From Alphaproteobacteria bacterium AO1-B (lineage in GTDB: Bacteria; Pseudomonadota; Alphaproteobacteria; Rhizobiales; Stappiaceae): a stretch of DNA of 64,000 nt. Made by a program: the position numbers and the translations under genes. Under the pieces are notes generated by a model that searched no databases, had not been told where the DNA came from, and saw only the letters and a program-made list of their open reading frames with translations. The DNA is taken from the NCBI GenBank assembly GCA_001890945.1, contig MLAX01000003.1:620001-684000 (forward strand), read 5' to 3'. Position 1 is the stretch's first letter; the number at the start of each line of letters is the position of its first letter. Shown one piece after another: positions 50,242 through 59,718 of the stretch.

Positions 50242-52521
50242 TCAGACTTCTGCTGCGCGCATCGTGAACGCAAATTCGCGTCCGAAATCGCCGCCATGTT
50301 CCTTCTTGAAGTCCTCAAGGAACTGCGCAAGATCCGTCTCATTGAGCGGTTGAGAGATGAAATAGCCCTGCATGCGATGACAGCCGTGGGCCTGGAGGAA
50401 CCGGATCTGCTCGATGGTCTCAATGCCTTCAGCGACAATCGTCATGCCAAGGGCTTTGCCAAGCTGAATGATGGATACGATGATAGCCTCTGCCTCCGGA
50501 TTACCGTCCATGTCAGACAGGAAATCACGATCCACTTTCAAGGTATCAAATGGGAACCGGCGTAAGTAACTCAGGCTGGAGTAGCCAGAGCCGAAGTCAT
50601 CCAGCGCGACCTTGATGCCGAGGTTCTTCAAGCGCCGCAGAGACTTCAATACCGTATCGTTGCGGCCGGCAAATACGCTTTCCGTGACTTCGATCTCCAG
50701 GCGCTGTGGCGCCAGGTTGTTTGTCGCCAGGATCGCCATGACCTTTTCGACAAAACGTGGGTGTTTGAATTGGTTGGGCGACACGTTGACCGACATGACC
50801 ACATCCGGCCAGTCATGAGCCTTGGCGCAGGCCTTGTTCAGAACCCACAGACCGAGTTCGTTGATCAAACCGGTCTCTTCGGCAACGGGAATGAACTGCG
50901 CCGGAGAAATGACCGTGCCATCCTCCTTTGTCCAGCGGGCGAGGGCTTCCACGGTCACGATGCGCTGGGCCGCGGTATCGGATTGGGGCTGGTAGGCGAG
51001 ACTGAGTTCGTCGTTTTTCAGCGCCATCCGCAACTCGCGGGAGAGCTTGTCCTTCGATTGAACATGGTCTTCCATGTTTGCTTCGAAGAAGGAGCGGCGG
51101 TTCCGTCCATTTTCCTTTGCATCGTATAGGGCGATATCCGCCTTACGCAGCAACTCGTCTGGGTCGACGCCATCGCGAGGGGCAACGGCTGCACCAATAG
51201 AAAGGCTCGCATGCAATTCGCGGGCGCCGATCTTGATCGGTTGGGAAATTTCATCCTGAATTTGATCGAGGATGTATTCCAGCCACTCGTCACTTTTGGA
51301 ATTCGGGATCACCATCGCGAACTCATCGCCGCTGATCCGTGCGACAATGCCGTTATCGCCCAAGACGTGTGTCAGACGCTTGGCAACGGCGACGATGACC
51401 ATGTCCCCAGCCGAGTGACCGAGTGTATCGTTGATATCCTTGAAGTGATCGAGATCGATGTAGATGACAGCGGTTTCCCGCCCCCGGCTGTTGGTGTCCT
51501 GGAGCATATCCGTCAACAACCGGTGAAAATGGGCGCGGTTGGGCAAACCAGACAAGGCGTCGTGGCGCGACGTATGCACGGCCTGCGCTTCACTGACGGC
51601 AAGGCGCTTGGTCATGTGGCGGGTGAAAGCTGTAACAGCGATTACCACCGCCGTAATCATGAAGGCGGCCATTCCGAGGAAGGGATTGATCCGTGTCAAC
51701 ATCTGTGTTCCTGGCCGGTCCACTTGCCAGGCAATGACCCCGATGGGCGCGCCCGTCGGTCCGCGCAGTCTCAGTTGGCCAATGCCCTCACGATCAGTCT
51801 GTTTTTGTGCCAGGATGAAACCGTCAAGTCTGGTCATATGCATGATCTCAGACATCTTTTCACCACGCAGTGGCGCGAGGCTTATCATGACCGTTGGCGG
51901 AACTCTCTTGGGAATAACCGACTGAATTTGCCGGGCGATTGCTGCAACCGAAAAGAGATGCGGTTCTCCTTTCACCGAAACAACGCCGGTTTCGAAGATC
52001 GAATAACGTTGATCCCGTTGGCTCGGTTCATAGCTGTAAAGCCCGGAGGGAAGCCTCCGGAACGAGATGATATAACGGGCGCGGACCTTCGCGATGGCAG
52101 GCTTCAAACGCGCAAGAAGATCCGGTGTCAGCCAACTGTTGTTATGGTCATGCGCAAACAGCGCCTTGACGGCATAGTCCTTTCCAACCACCGCGGATTT
52201 TGTAAATCCGTGGTTGGCGTATAGCCAATGAGTCATGTTGTCGAACACCCAATCCTGATCCAGATTGGGCGCGTTCGTGATGTGAAAAGCGGCATCCCAG
52301 GTCGCAACACCGGATTGCTGGCGTGCCAGGTCATCGGAAACCAGTTGCAGTGCTCCAGAAATCAATTGCAGCTGTGATTGCTCGGCACTCTCATCGGAGA
52401 TGCGTGCGGACCAGTGCATCAGGAAGAAGATCCCGACAACGGACAGAAAGACCAGTGTCACCAACGGTATGATGATGACATTGGCGATCCGCCCACCTGA
52501 GTTCTTCAACTTGGTCTGCAT
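50242..52521 (-). CDS. CHASE4-GGDEF-EAL bifunctional cyclic-di-GMP protein
   Basis: A 759-residue membrane protein. Two helices (about 13-36 and 272-295) flank a periplasmic CHASE4 sensor region. The GGDEF domain (about 325-480) has a functional SGDEF signature (ARISGDEFAMVIP), but the RxxD inhibitory site normally upstream is absent (VLGD). The EAL domain (about 500-745) is complete: EALARW, IEVTESVF, DDFGSGYSSLSYL, KVDRDF and VAEGIETIEQIRFL. It could both make and break cyclic-di-GMP; the balance is not predictable. The promoter likely lies in the AT-rich 52522-52677 gap. Confidence 0.92.
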   Translation of the reverse strand: MQTKLKNSGGRIANVIIIPLVTLVFLSVVGIFFLMHWSARISDESAEQSQLQLISGALQLVSDDLARQQSGVATWDAAFHITNAPNLDQDWVFDNMTHWLYANHGFTKSAVVGKDYAVKALFAHDHNNSWLTPDLLARLKPAIAKVRARYIISFRRLPSGLYSYEPSQRDQRYSIFETGVVSVKGEPHLFSVAAIARQIQSVIPKRVPPTVMISLAPLRGEKMSEIMHMTRLDGFILAQKQTDREGIGQLRLRGPTGAPIGVIAWQVDRPGTQMLTRINPFLGMAAFMITAVVIAVTAFTRHMTKRLAVSEAQAVHTSRHDALSGLPNRAHFHRLLTDMLQDTNSRGRETAVIYIDLDHFKDINDTLGHSAGDMVIVAVAKRLTHVLGDNGIVARISGDEFAMVIPNSKSDEWLEYILDQIQDEISQPIKIGARELHASLSIGAAVAPRDGVDPDELLRKADIALYDAKENGRNRRSFFEANMEDHVQSKDKLSRELRMALKNDELSLAYQPQSDTAAQRIVTVEALARWTKEDGTVISPAQFIPVAEETGLINELGLWVLNKACAKAHDWPDVVMSVNVSPNQFKHPRFVEKVMAILATNNLAPQRLEIEVTESVFAGRNDTVLKSLRRLKNLGIKVALDDFGSGYSSLSYLRRFPFDTLKVDRDFLSDMDGNPEAEAIIVSIIQLGKALGMTIVAEGIETIEQIRFLQAHGCHRMQGYFISQPLNETDLAQFLEDFKKEHGGDFGREFAFTMRAAEV

Positions 52522-52677
52522 TTACTAGCCCTGTTTGACAGGTGCATTATTGGCGAAGACAGTTAAGGATTGACCGACATTGATGGTAAAAAATGTATTT
52601 AGTTAAAATGCACGTACATCAAAAAAATAACTTATACACAAACACTTGGCCTTGTTTTCAACCTGATGGATCAAGCC

Positions 52678-53391
52678 CTATATGAGTTGTAATCCCTTGA
52701 AACTCACCTGTGATCTGAGACCAACGATGATGTGATCGTGGATTTCTATGCCAAGGGGTTTGGCTATGTCGACCAATTGCCGCGTCATTTGAATATCCGC
52801 CCGCGAGGGCGTGGGGTCTCCTGAGGGATGGTTGTGGACCAGAATGATCGCCGTTGCCCCGTGTTCCAAAGCTCTGCGTACCACCTCTCGCGGATAGACT
52901 GGAGTATGGTCAACGGTGCCGGTTTGCTGCAATTCATCGGCAATCAGCCCGTTCTTTTTGTCGAGAAAGAGAACACGGAATTGTTCAACTTCGGACATAG
53001 CCATTCGGGCTTGCAGATAGTCCATCACTTTTGACCAGGAATCGAGCAGCTCCCGTTCCCTCAGTTCTGCGGTATGAAATCTGGCGATGGCGGCGTGAAT
53101 GGCGTGCAGAGTGTCGATGCTGTTGTCCGACAAGCCCTTGATTTCCTTTAGTCTCGGACGCGGCGCAGACAAAACGGCAGAAAACGAGCCAAAGCGTTTC
53201 AACAGGGCTTTGGCAATTGGTTTGGTGTCCTGACGGGGCAGGGCAGAGAATAAAAGAAACTCCAGAAGCTCATAGTCGGCGAGACTGTTCTCACCGCTTT
53301 TACGAAACCGTTCCCGCAGCCTTTGGCGGTGTCCTTTCGTGCCGGTATCTGCCGATTGTTTTTCGGAGAAACCGGCGTCCGGTTCGCTCAT
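52678..53391 (-). CDS. radC: RadC family JAB-domain protein
   Basis: About 237 residues. An N-terminal helix-hairpin-helix region ([20 protein letters not shown] and [20 protein letters not shown]) precedes the JAMM metal-binding motif in [20 protein letters not shown] and [10 protein letters not shown]. The family was linked to DNA repair but its activity is unsettled. The start at 53391 is fixed by AAGGAGG directly upstream, eight bases after the stop of map; a longer frame to 53460 would overlap map. Confidence 0.94.
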   Translation of the reverse strand: MSEPDAGFSEKQSADTGTKGHRQRLRERFRKSGENSLADYELLEFLLFSALPRQDTKPIAKALLKRFGSFSAVLSAPRPRLKEIKGLSDNSIDTLHAIHAAIARFHTAELRERELLDSWSKVMDYLQARMAMSEVEQFRVLFLDKKNGLIADELQQTGTVDHTPVYPREVVRRALEHGATAIILVHNHPSGDPTPSRADIQMTRQLVDIAKPLGIEIHDHIIVGLRSQVSFKGLQLI

Positions 53392-53399
53392 GAGCCTCC

Positions 53400-54230
53400 T
53401 TAGGCGTTGGGCAACCCTGGTTTGTGGATACCTTTGGGTGACGTTGTGAAGCTTTGACATCCATCCGCGGTGATCCCGATGGAATGTTCAAACTGGGCAG
53501 ATAATGAGCGGTCGCGTGTCACAGCCGTCCAGCCATCGCTCAAGACCTTCACGTTTGGCCGTCCGAGATTGACCATAGGTTCGATTGTGAAAATCATGCC
53601 GGGTTTCAGTTCCACGCCTTCGCCGGGTCGTCCGTAGTGCAGGATGTTTGGCGTATCGTGGAACAACCGCCCAAGGCCATGACCGCAAAAATCCCGGACA
53701 ACAGAACACCGTTGCGCCTCGACATACGTCTGGATAGCCGCGCCGATATCACCGGTCGTGTTGCCCGGTTTGGCCGCCTCTATACCGCGCATCAAGGATT
53801 CATAGGTTACGTCGATCAAACGTTCTGCAGCCCGCTTCAGAGGCCCGACCGGATACATCCTGCTGGAATCACCGTGCCAACCGTCCAGGATGTAGGTCAC
53901 GTCGATGTTGACGATATCGCCTTCACGCAAAGCCTTGTTGTTCGGTATGCCATGGCACACAACATGGTTGATCGACGTGCAAGAGGACTTTGTATAGCCG
54001 CGATAGTTCAGCGTAGCCGGTATGGCGTTGTGGTCCATGCCGTACTGATAGACGAAGTCGTCGATTTCTTGCGTGGTCACACCCGGTTTGACCATATCGG
54101 CCAGCTCATCGAGACAGGATGCGGTCAGCTGCCCGGCTTTCATCATGCCATCAAAGTCTTCAGGACCGTAAAGGCGCACCTGACCCGTGTTTTTCATTGG
54201 GGCATCGGCGGCATCGATGTAGGTGACCAT
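53400..54230 (-). CDS. map: type I methionine aminopeptidase
   Basis: A 276-residue enzyme that removes the initiator methionine. All five metal ligands are present: Asp110 and Asp121 ([14 protein letters not shown]), His184 ([10 protein letters not shown]), Glu217 (IFTIEPMV) and Glu248 ([11 protein letters not shown]). Start ATG 54230 is kept; Met12 is also possible. It is followed by radC after eight bases, an arrangement common in alphaproteobacteria, and preceded by tRNA-Leu on the other strand. Confidence 0.96.
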   Translation of the reverse strand: MVTYIDAADAPMKNTGQVRLYGPEDFDGMMKAGQLTASCLDELADMVKPGVTTQEIDDFVYQYGMDHNAIPATLNYRGYTKSSCTSINHVVCHGIPNNKALREGDIVNIDVTYILDGWHGDSSRMYPVGPLKRAAERLIDVTYESLMRGIEAAKPGNTTGDIGAAIQTYVEAQRCSVVRDFCGHGLGRLFHDTPNILHYGRPGEGVELKPGMIFTIEPMVNLGRPNVKVLSDGWTAVTRDRSLSAQFEHSIGITADGCQSFTTSPKGIHKPGLPNA

Positions 54231-54437
54231 AAAGTTGTGTTCTCGCTTCTGGGCTCCCAGCGCAGCTTGTTGGCTGCAGCACGTTGGAGCCTACCATGTT
54301 CTTTAAGTCCACATACAGTCCGCAGGTGGCAATTTCCAGTCCCCGATGTGCTGGGCAGAGAAGAAACAGTATTTGAAAACTGCGCTGCTGGCTTGCAGAA
54401 ACGATGCAAAGTCTCTAGGGGATTTGGTGTTGCTACT

Positions 54438-54523
54438 GCGGGCGTGGTGGAACTGGTAGACACAAGGGACTTAAAATCCCTCGGCCCTAGGCTGTACGGG
54501 TTCGAGTCCCGTCGCCCGCACCA
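54438..54523 (+). tRNA. tRNA-Leu (anticodon UAA)
   Basis: An 86-base tRNA with encoded CCA end. Acceptor arms GCGGGCG (54438-54444) and CGCCCGC (54513-54519) pair fully, with A at 54520 as discriminator and CCA at 54521-54523. The anticodon loop CTTAAAA, with TAA at 54472-54474, sits between AGGGA and TCCCT. A long variable arm (CGGCCCTAGGCTG) is as expected for leucine. The T arm is GGGTTCGAGTCCC. Confidence 0.96.
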
Positions 54524-54938
54524 TTTTTGTTGGCGCTACCGCCCTTCGGGCTACTTGAGCGCTGGTTTGGTTCGAGGTTGATCCTCTCATCTGCACCAAC
54601 TTTTCTTGCGCGACTTGCCATCGGCCTGTTCGCGCGCGGGACGAACTTGCGCTTCTCATCTGCACAAAAAGACTTCCTGACTTTCAACTCGCAGTAAGGC
54701 TGTGGCCGATGTCGTGGCTTGCAGAACATTAGTCAACCAAGAGATGCATTTTGCGGTAAGCGTGGCTGGTTGCCGTAGTGTCGTTTTTCAGAAATATCGT
54801 CTTTCCGGAGTGTGCTCAAACACCTGAGTGCCGGAAAAGTCTGCTTCTGTTTTTAACCTCTTGTCAGTTTTGCATTAACGAAAATTCCGTTACGGTAGAT
54901 ATTGGTGATGTTCAGCCCTCGGTTGCGGAGCGGATTTT
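54524..54938. other. 415-bp gene-free region downstream of tRNA-Leu
   Basis: No gene is supported. TCTCATCTGCAC occurs twice (54585-54596 and 54654-54665). No integrase or attachment repeat of the tRNA 3' end is seen. The 3' part should hold the promoter of the binding protein at 54939. Confidence 0.5.
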
Positions 54939-55700
54939 TTGGCTTTTCGGATCTTGGCATGTCTTTCCGGAATGTGGCTGTCCTTGGTGTTTGGCGGCTT
55001 AAGCCTTGCCGACGAGAACAGATTGCTGATCGTTGGCTTTTCAACCCCGCCATATCTTTCAATCGGCCCGGACGACGAGCCGCGCGGACTGCTTGTTGAT
55101 CTGGTTAAAACAGCTGCAGCGGAATCGGACGTTAAGGTCCATTTTGAAGTAACCAGCTGGCCCCGCGCTCAGCTCGAGGTGCGCAAGGGCGCGGCGGACC
55201 TTATTTTTCCGGTGGTTTACACACCGGAACGGGAAGACTGGCTCAACTATCCAACATATCCAATCACTCAATTTGAAATGATGATTTTCGCGAGAAAAAA
55301 CCCGTCCTACGATTTCACCGGCGACGTCACCCAATTGCACGGTCTGTCCATTGGAAAAATCGCAAGTGGGCGCATGCATCCAAATTTCCGAGCACTGGAA
55401 GAGAGTGGCAAGGCCCGGATCGCCTCACGGGACAGCCTGGAAGAATTGCTGACTGCGGTGCATCTTGAACGTCTCGATGGTTTTGTTGCGCCGCATCTCA
55501 TGACGATTGAGGAAGCCCATCGGATCGATCTGGACACAGTCGCTCCCTTCGCCCAGCCGGTTGGCGTGTCAGACATCTATCTCGCGTTTTCGAAAAACAG
55601 CGCAAAAACTGAAGCCTGGAACCGGCTCCAACAGAATTTGCCGCGCCTTGATCAGGCGAGAGCCGATTTCCTTCTGTCCATGAAAGAGACCGACAACTGA
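54939..55700 (+). CDS. periplasmic transporter substrate-binding-domain protein (SBP_bac_3 type)
   Basis: A 253-residue exported protein. The signal peptide is LACLSGMWLSLVFGGLSLA. LLIVGFSTPPYLSIGPDD, PRGLLVDLVKTAAAES, SWPRAQLEVRKGAADLIFP and the NAKTEAW-like end show the family 3 binding fold. TTG 54939 is taken as start, with GGAG about nine bases upstream; an internal ATG at codon 12 would truncate the signal. It is similar in plan to the protein at 5733-6467. No transport partners are adjacent. It lies before the EAL-protein gene on the opposite strand. Confidence 0.8.
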   Translation: MAFRILACLSGMWLSLVFGGLSLADENRLLIVGFSTPPYLSIGPDDEPRGLLVDLVKTAAAESDVKVHFEVTSWPRAQLEVRKGAADLIFPVVYTPEREDWLNYPTYPITQFEMMIFARKNPSYDFTGDVTQLHGLSIGKIASGRMHPNFRALEESGKARIASRDSLEELLTAVHLERLDGFVAPHLMTIEEAHRIDLDTVAPFAQPVGVSDIYLAFSKNSAKTEAWNRLQQNLPRLDQARADFLLSMKETDN

Positions 55701-55759
55701 TGTCGTCATGAATTGAAGCCCGAGGCCAGGTAGCGCCAAAGCGCTTGCATCGCGGGGAT

Positions 55760-58003
55760 TTAAGCGCGTTTGCGGATCGATTGCAGGCGGTCGGAATTCA
55801 GTGCTTCACCAATGGATAGGCAGCAGTCCGGAATGTCTTTCGCCGGAAGCGGGCGGGCGCAGAAATAACCCTGCAGGCTATCGCATTCCAAACCCACCGT
55901 TAGCAAGTATTCGCCTTCAGTTTCTGCGCCTTCAGCAACGACCCGGAGGCCAAGGCTTTTACCCAGACCGACGATGGCTTGATACAGCTGTTTCTTCTGT
56001 GGGTAGAGGTCCGCATCTTGAAGAAAGGCGCGATCAATCTTGAGTTCCTGGAAAGGCAGCTTGTGCAGGTAGCTTAGGGATGAATATCCGGACCCGAAGT
56101 CATCCAGTGACAGCAAGACCCCCATTGATTGAAGTTCAAACAGAAGATCAAGAACAAGCCGTTCGCTGGTATCGACAAATACGTTCTCGGTGACTTCAAG
56201 ACATAAGGTGTGGGATGGAAGCTGATAGCGTTCCAGGACCTTCCGGACATTGCTTGCAAAGTTCGGTTGCTGAAACTCTATCGGAGACACATTGACCGAG
56301 ACATGTCCGAACTCGAATCCGGCGGTGAGCCAATGTGCCGCCTGCCGGCAAGCTTCGTCGAGCACGTAATGACCTAGATCGATGATCAAGCCGGTCTTTT
56401 CTGCAAGTGAGATAAAGTCGCCAGGCGGTATCCAGTTGCCTTGTCCGTCCGGCCAGCGAATGAGGGCCTCCAAACCGATCAGGTCGCCATTGGCAGGGTT
56501 CACTTGGGGCTGATAGTGGAGTTCCAATTGTCCTGTAGCGAGCGCAGTTCTGAGCCGGGTTTCTAGGAGCATTTCGCTTTGAACCCGGTCATTGAGCGGC
56601 GCGGAGAAGAACATATGCTGTTGGTGAGCTGCATCTTTGGCCGCCCTTAAAGCAATCCCGGCCACCCGGTGGGCGGTTTCTGCATCGTGGGCATCTTGGG
56701 GCAATAGAGCGATGCCAATGAGCGGATCGACCCTGATTTCACCTTCGTCCAGCTGGAAGGGAACAGACAGGACGTCAATGATATCGGCTGCATAGTCAGC
56801 AGAAAGCTCGCCGCTCTCATCGAGCGGAAGCAGAATACAAAAGTCATCGGCCGAAATTCTGGAGATCTTTGCGCTTTCCCCTAACAAGCGCCGGAGGCGG
56901 GTGTAGGTTTGCATCAGGACACGGTTTCCCGCCTTTTGTCCGAACGTATCGTTGATTTTGGCAAAGCCGATAAAGTCCAGCTGAATGAGGGCCGTCTTTT
57001 TGTCATCAACAGCTGCGCGTTCCAGGGCGTCGGCAAGATCTGCAAAGTATTTCGTGCGGTTGCCGCCCGTTGTGACCGGGTCGACATAGGCCAACTTATG
57101 GAGCCGCTCTTGCAGTTCGGTCACCCTCGCTAAACCGTGGGCGAGGTCGCCGATCTCGTCCGGACGGTCTGCGCAAGGAAATGAAGCCTGGGGTTCACCT
57201 GAGGCAAGCCTATGGGCAGCTGCTGCGAGACGGCGCAAAGGCATCATTTGATGGCGCAACAAGATTCCGCCCACCAGCATGACAGCAAAGAGAACCAAGG
57301 CAGCTGCTGTGAAAAGGCGCGCGCTCAGACGGTTTTGCGCCACCGTCAGATCATCGGCCCAGCCAACATCAACGGCTGCTGCTCCCTTCAGGGCACGATC
57401 GCCATCGACGATCGGCATTAAATAAGCAAGGCGTAGCCGACCTTGAACAGGGACGTTCCCAATGAATGGAACGCCGTTTACGAGGTTTGAATACGCAGGG
57501 TGGCCGGGTTTGATGGCAAAAGGTGGTGGCATGCTGCCGTCCGGCTTGCGGAAAGTCGTTGCAATCCGGTCGAACAAACCAGTCTTTTCTGAGTAGCTGA
57601 AGATGTTAGCCGCACCCTGGTTGCTCTTGCCAATGGCCAGAACAAGTTCATCAAACAATACATTTGGACGCAGGTCTGGCGGACCGTTGTAGAGTGCGGT
57701 CAAGGTCAGGACTTGCGGTTTGCCGTTTTGGTCGCTTGTGGGGTCGATTGCGCGGTCCGTGCCGTAACGGATCACTGCCGCTGCGGTTTTGGCCGCGCGG
57801 TCAATGCGAATGGTCGAATTTTCTTCGGTCGTCCTTGTTATTTCAAAATAACTGATACCGGAAACAAGGCCGATGCTAAGTAAAACAGCAACCCCGAGTA
57901 TCAGACTGATCCGGACCACCAACGAGTGAATTCCAAAACGTGTAATGGCGGTTATCCTTGTCAAATTCGCGCAGAGCGAGCTCACGACACAGACAGCACG
58001 CAA
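55760..58003 (-). CDS. membrane EAL-domain phosphodiesterase with degenerate GGDEF
   Basis: A 747-residue protein. Membrane helices (about 31-53 and 212-235) flank a periplasmic sensor region, then a HAMP domain (LRRLAAAAHRLASGE), a GGDEF domain and an EAL domain. The cyclase signature is SADDF (RISADDFCILLP), so it is probably inactive. The EAL domain has all motifs: LEALIRW, EVTENVF, DDFGSGYSSLSYL, KIDRAF and AEGAETEGEYL. It most likely degrades cyclic-di-GMP. The start is uncertain: TTG 58003 has no clear ribosome site, and AAGGATAACC further in precedes an ATT codon about 20 codons on. Confidence 0.87.
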   Translation of the reverse strand: MRAVCVVSSLCANLTRITAITRFGIHSLVVRISLILGVAVLLSIGLVSGISYFEITRTTEENSTIRIDRAAKTAAAVIRYGTDRAIDPTSDQNGKPQVLTLTALYNGPPDLRPNVLFDELVLAIGKSNQGAANIFSYSEKTGLFDRIATTFRKPDGSMPPPFAIKPGHPAYSNLVNGVPFIGNVPVQGRLRLAYLMPIVDGDRALKGAAAVDVGWADDLTVAQNRLSARLFTAAALVLFAVMLVGGILLRHQMMPLRRLAAAAHRLASGEPQASFPCADRPDEIGDLAHGLARVTELQERLHKLAYVDPVTTGGNRTKYFADLADALERAAVDDKKTALIQLDFIGFAKINDTFGQKAGNRVLMQTYTRLRRLLGESAKISRISADDFCILLPLDESGELSADYAADIIDVLSVPFQLDEGEIRVDPLIGIALLPQDAHDAETAHRVAGIALRAAKDAAHQQHMFFSAPLNDRVQSEMLLETRLRTALATGQLELHYQPQVNPANGDLIGLEALIRWPDGQGNWIPPGDFISLAEKTGLIIDLGHYVLDEACRQAAHWLTAGFEFGHVSVNVSPIEFQQPNFASNVRKVLERYQLPSHTLCLEVTENVFVDTSERLVLDLLFELQSMGVLLSLDDFGSGYSSLSYLHKLPFQELKIDRAFLQDADLYPQKKQLYQAIVGLGKSLGLRVVAEGAETEGEYLLTVGLECDSLQGYFCARPLPAKDIPDCCLSIGEALNSDRLQSIRKRA

Positions 58004-58232
58004 GGGTAAACTTCAAAGGCTACAGAAATCTGAATCAATTGGTCCAATTTTAAACTAAGCAGCGTAGGTATCAGAGAACCCTAGTGAATTAACTGATCTG
58101 ATCCCGGCATTGGGGAGAACATCCGGGGGAAGTGGGCTGCAAAGCATTGGAAATCGTCCGGAAAAACGGTAGGACGTTGAGTTGTGTGTCTCTGCGGAGC
58201 GCGCGCAATATGGGCTTTGGGGTGCGTTCCGC

Positions 58233-59678
58233 TTGATTTCACTCAGACCAGTTTTGAACGTTCTTGGGTTTTTATATGTCGGTCTTGCGACCGCCATGCT
58301 CGTCCCAGCGATCATCGACGTCGCGCAGAAGAATGCAGATTGGCAGGCGTTCGTCTTTTCTGCCTTGCTAACCGGCATGTTTGGCATGCTGTTGTCGCTG
58401 TCCATGGGCGGATCTCTCAAGGAGGGTCTCGACACACGGCAGACCTTCATATTGACGACGCTTGCCTGGGCAACACTACCGGCCTTTGGAGCCTTGCCTT
58501 TTCTTTGGCTTGGAATCGGCTACGCAGACGCCGTGTTTGAAGCGGTCTCAGGATTTACCACGACCGGCTCCACTGTATTGACCGGCCTTGATGGTTTGCC
58601 GCCCGGATTGCTCGTCTGGCGGTCGATCATGCAATGGATGGGCGGCGTCGGCATTATCGTTATGGCGATCGTCTTGCTGCCGTTCCTGCGCATCGGTGGG
58701 ATGCAGCTCTTTCAAAGCGAAAGCTCCGACAGGTCAGAAAAGATCGTTAGCCGCTCTGTTGAACTGATCCGGCTGTTGGGGCTGGCCTACCTGTTCCTGA
58801 CCGTCCTGTGTATCGCCGCTTATTTGGCAACGGGCATGGGGCTCTTCGATGCGTTCAACCATGCTTTGACAACGATCGCGACGGGCGGGTACTCGACCCA
58901 TGACCTTTCGTTCGGGTATTTCCAGAACCATTCGTCTGCCTGGGTCGCCATTGTCTTCATGATCATCGGCGCGATGCCGTTTGTGCTGATCATTCAGGCG
59001 CTCCGTGGGCAACCGCTTCTTTTGTGGCGGGACCCGCAAGTCCGCGTGCTGCTCGGGTTTCTCGCGATCGTTTCCTTGGCTCTCACGGTTCACTTGGGCG
59101 TCAAGATGGATTTTGATTTCGATGAGGCGCTGGTCAAGGCAACTTTCACGGTGGTCTCCATTGTGACAGGAACCGGCTACGCATTGGGCGATTTCGAACA
59201 ATGGGGTGCTCCGGTTGTCGGGACCTGCTTCTTGCTAATGTTTGTTGGCGGATGTACCGGGTCGACGACCGGCGGCATCAAGATTTTTCGGTTTCTGGTG
59301 TTTTTCGGCACGGTCCGCGCCCACTTGCGCCGGATGGTTCGGCCACACCGGATCATGTCTGAAGAATATGCAGGCACGCGGCTGACCCCGGAATTGTCCT
59401 TCTCGGTTTTGGCGTTTCTGGTTGTCTACCTGGGGTCGGTCGGTGTGATTACCGTGGCCTTGTCGTTCTTCGATCTTGACCTGGTGACGGCGATTTCGGC
59501 GGCTGCGACGTCTGTTGGCAACGTGGGCCCGGGGCTCGGACCCATGATTGGACCGGCCGGACACTTCGCGCCGCTGCCGGACGGGGCCAAGTGGCTCCTG
59601 TCCTTTGCCATGCTTGTTGGCCGTTTGGAGCTGTTCACGGTTTTGGTTCTGCTCGACCCGGATTTCTGGTCGAAGTAA
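58233..59678 (+). CDS. trkH: TrkH family potassium uptake protein
   Basis: About 481 residues, a polytopic K+ transporter subunit. Four selectivity-filter P-loops are visible: SGFTTTGSTVL, TTIATGGYST, SIVTGTGYAL and ATSVGNVGPGL, with TGSTTGG in the third hairpin. It works with the NAD-binding TrkA protein, which is not in this window. TTG 58233 gives the family's normal N-terminus (ISLRPVLNVLGFLYVG); GTG 58182 is a longer alternative. Confidence 0.93.
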   Translation: MISLRPVLNVLGFLYVGLATAMLVPAIIDVAQKNADWQAFVFSALLTGMFGMLLSLSMGGSLKEGLDTRQTFILTTLAWATLPAFGALPFLWLGIGYADAVFEAVSGFTTTGSTVLTGLDGLPPGLLVWRSIMQWMGGVGIIVMAIVLLPFLRIGGMQLFQSESSDRSEKIVSRSVELIRLLGLAYLFLTVLCIAAYLATGMGLFDAFNHALTTIATGGYSTHDLSFGYFQNHSSAWVAIVFMIIGAMPFVLIIQALRGQPLLLWRDPQVRVLLGFLAIVSLALTVHLGVKMDFDFDEALVKATFTVVSIVTGTGYALGDFEQWGAPVVGTCFLLMFVGGCTGSTTGGIKIFRFLVFFGTVRAHLRRMVRPHRIMSEEYAGTRLTPELSFSVLAFLVVYLGSVGVITVALSFFDLDLVTAISAAATSVGNVGPGLGPMIGPAGHFAPLPDGAKWLLSFAMLVGRLELFTVLVLLDPDFWSK

Positions 59679-59718
59679 CCCTCTCTGATCGTCTGCGTAT
59701 CACTTCGGGATGTCATTC

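Noticed and set aside
53637..54581. 314-codon plus-strand frame across map and the tRNA-Leu gene
   Set aside because: It is antisense to map and runs through a tRNA gene, so it is a chance frame.
54438..54938. tRNA-linked genomic island
   Set aside because: No integrase, direct repeat of the tRNA end or foreign-looking genes follow; the neighbours are core genes.
54778..55002. Short plus-strand frame upstream of the second binding protein
   Set aside because: It overlaps the start of the binding protein in another frame and has no homology or ribosome signal.
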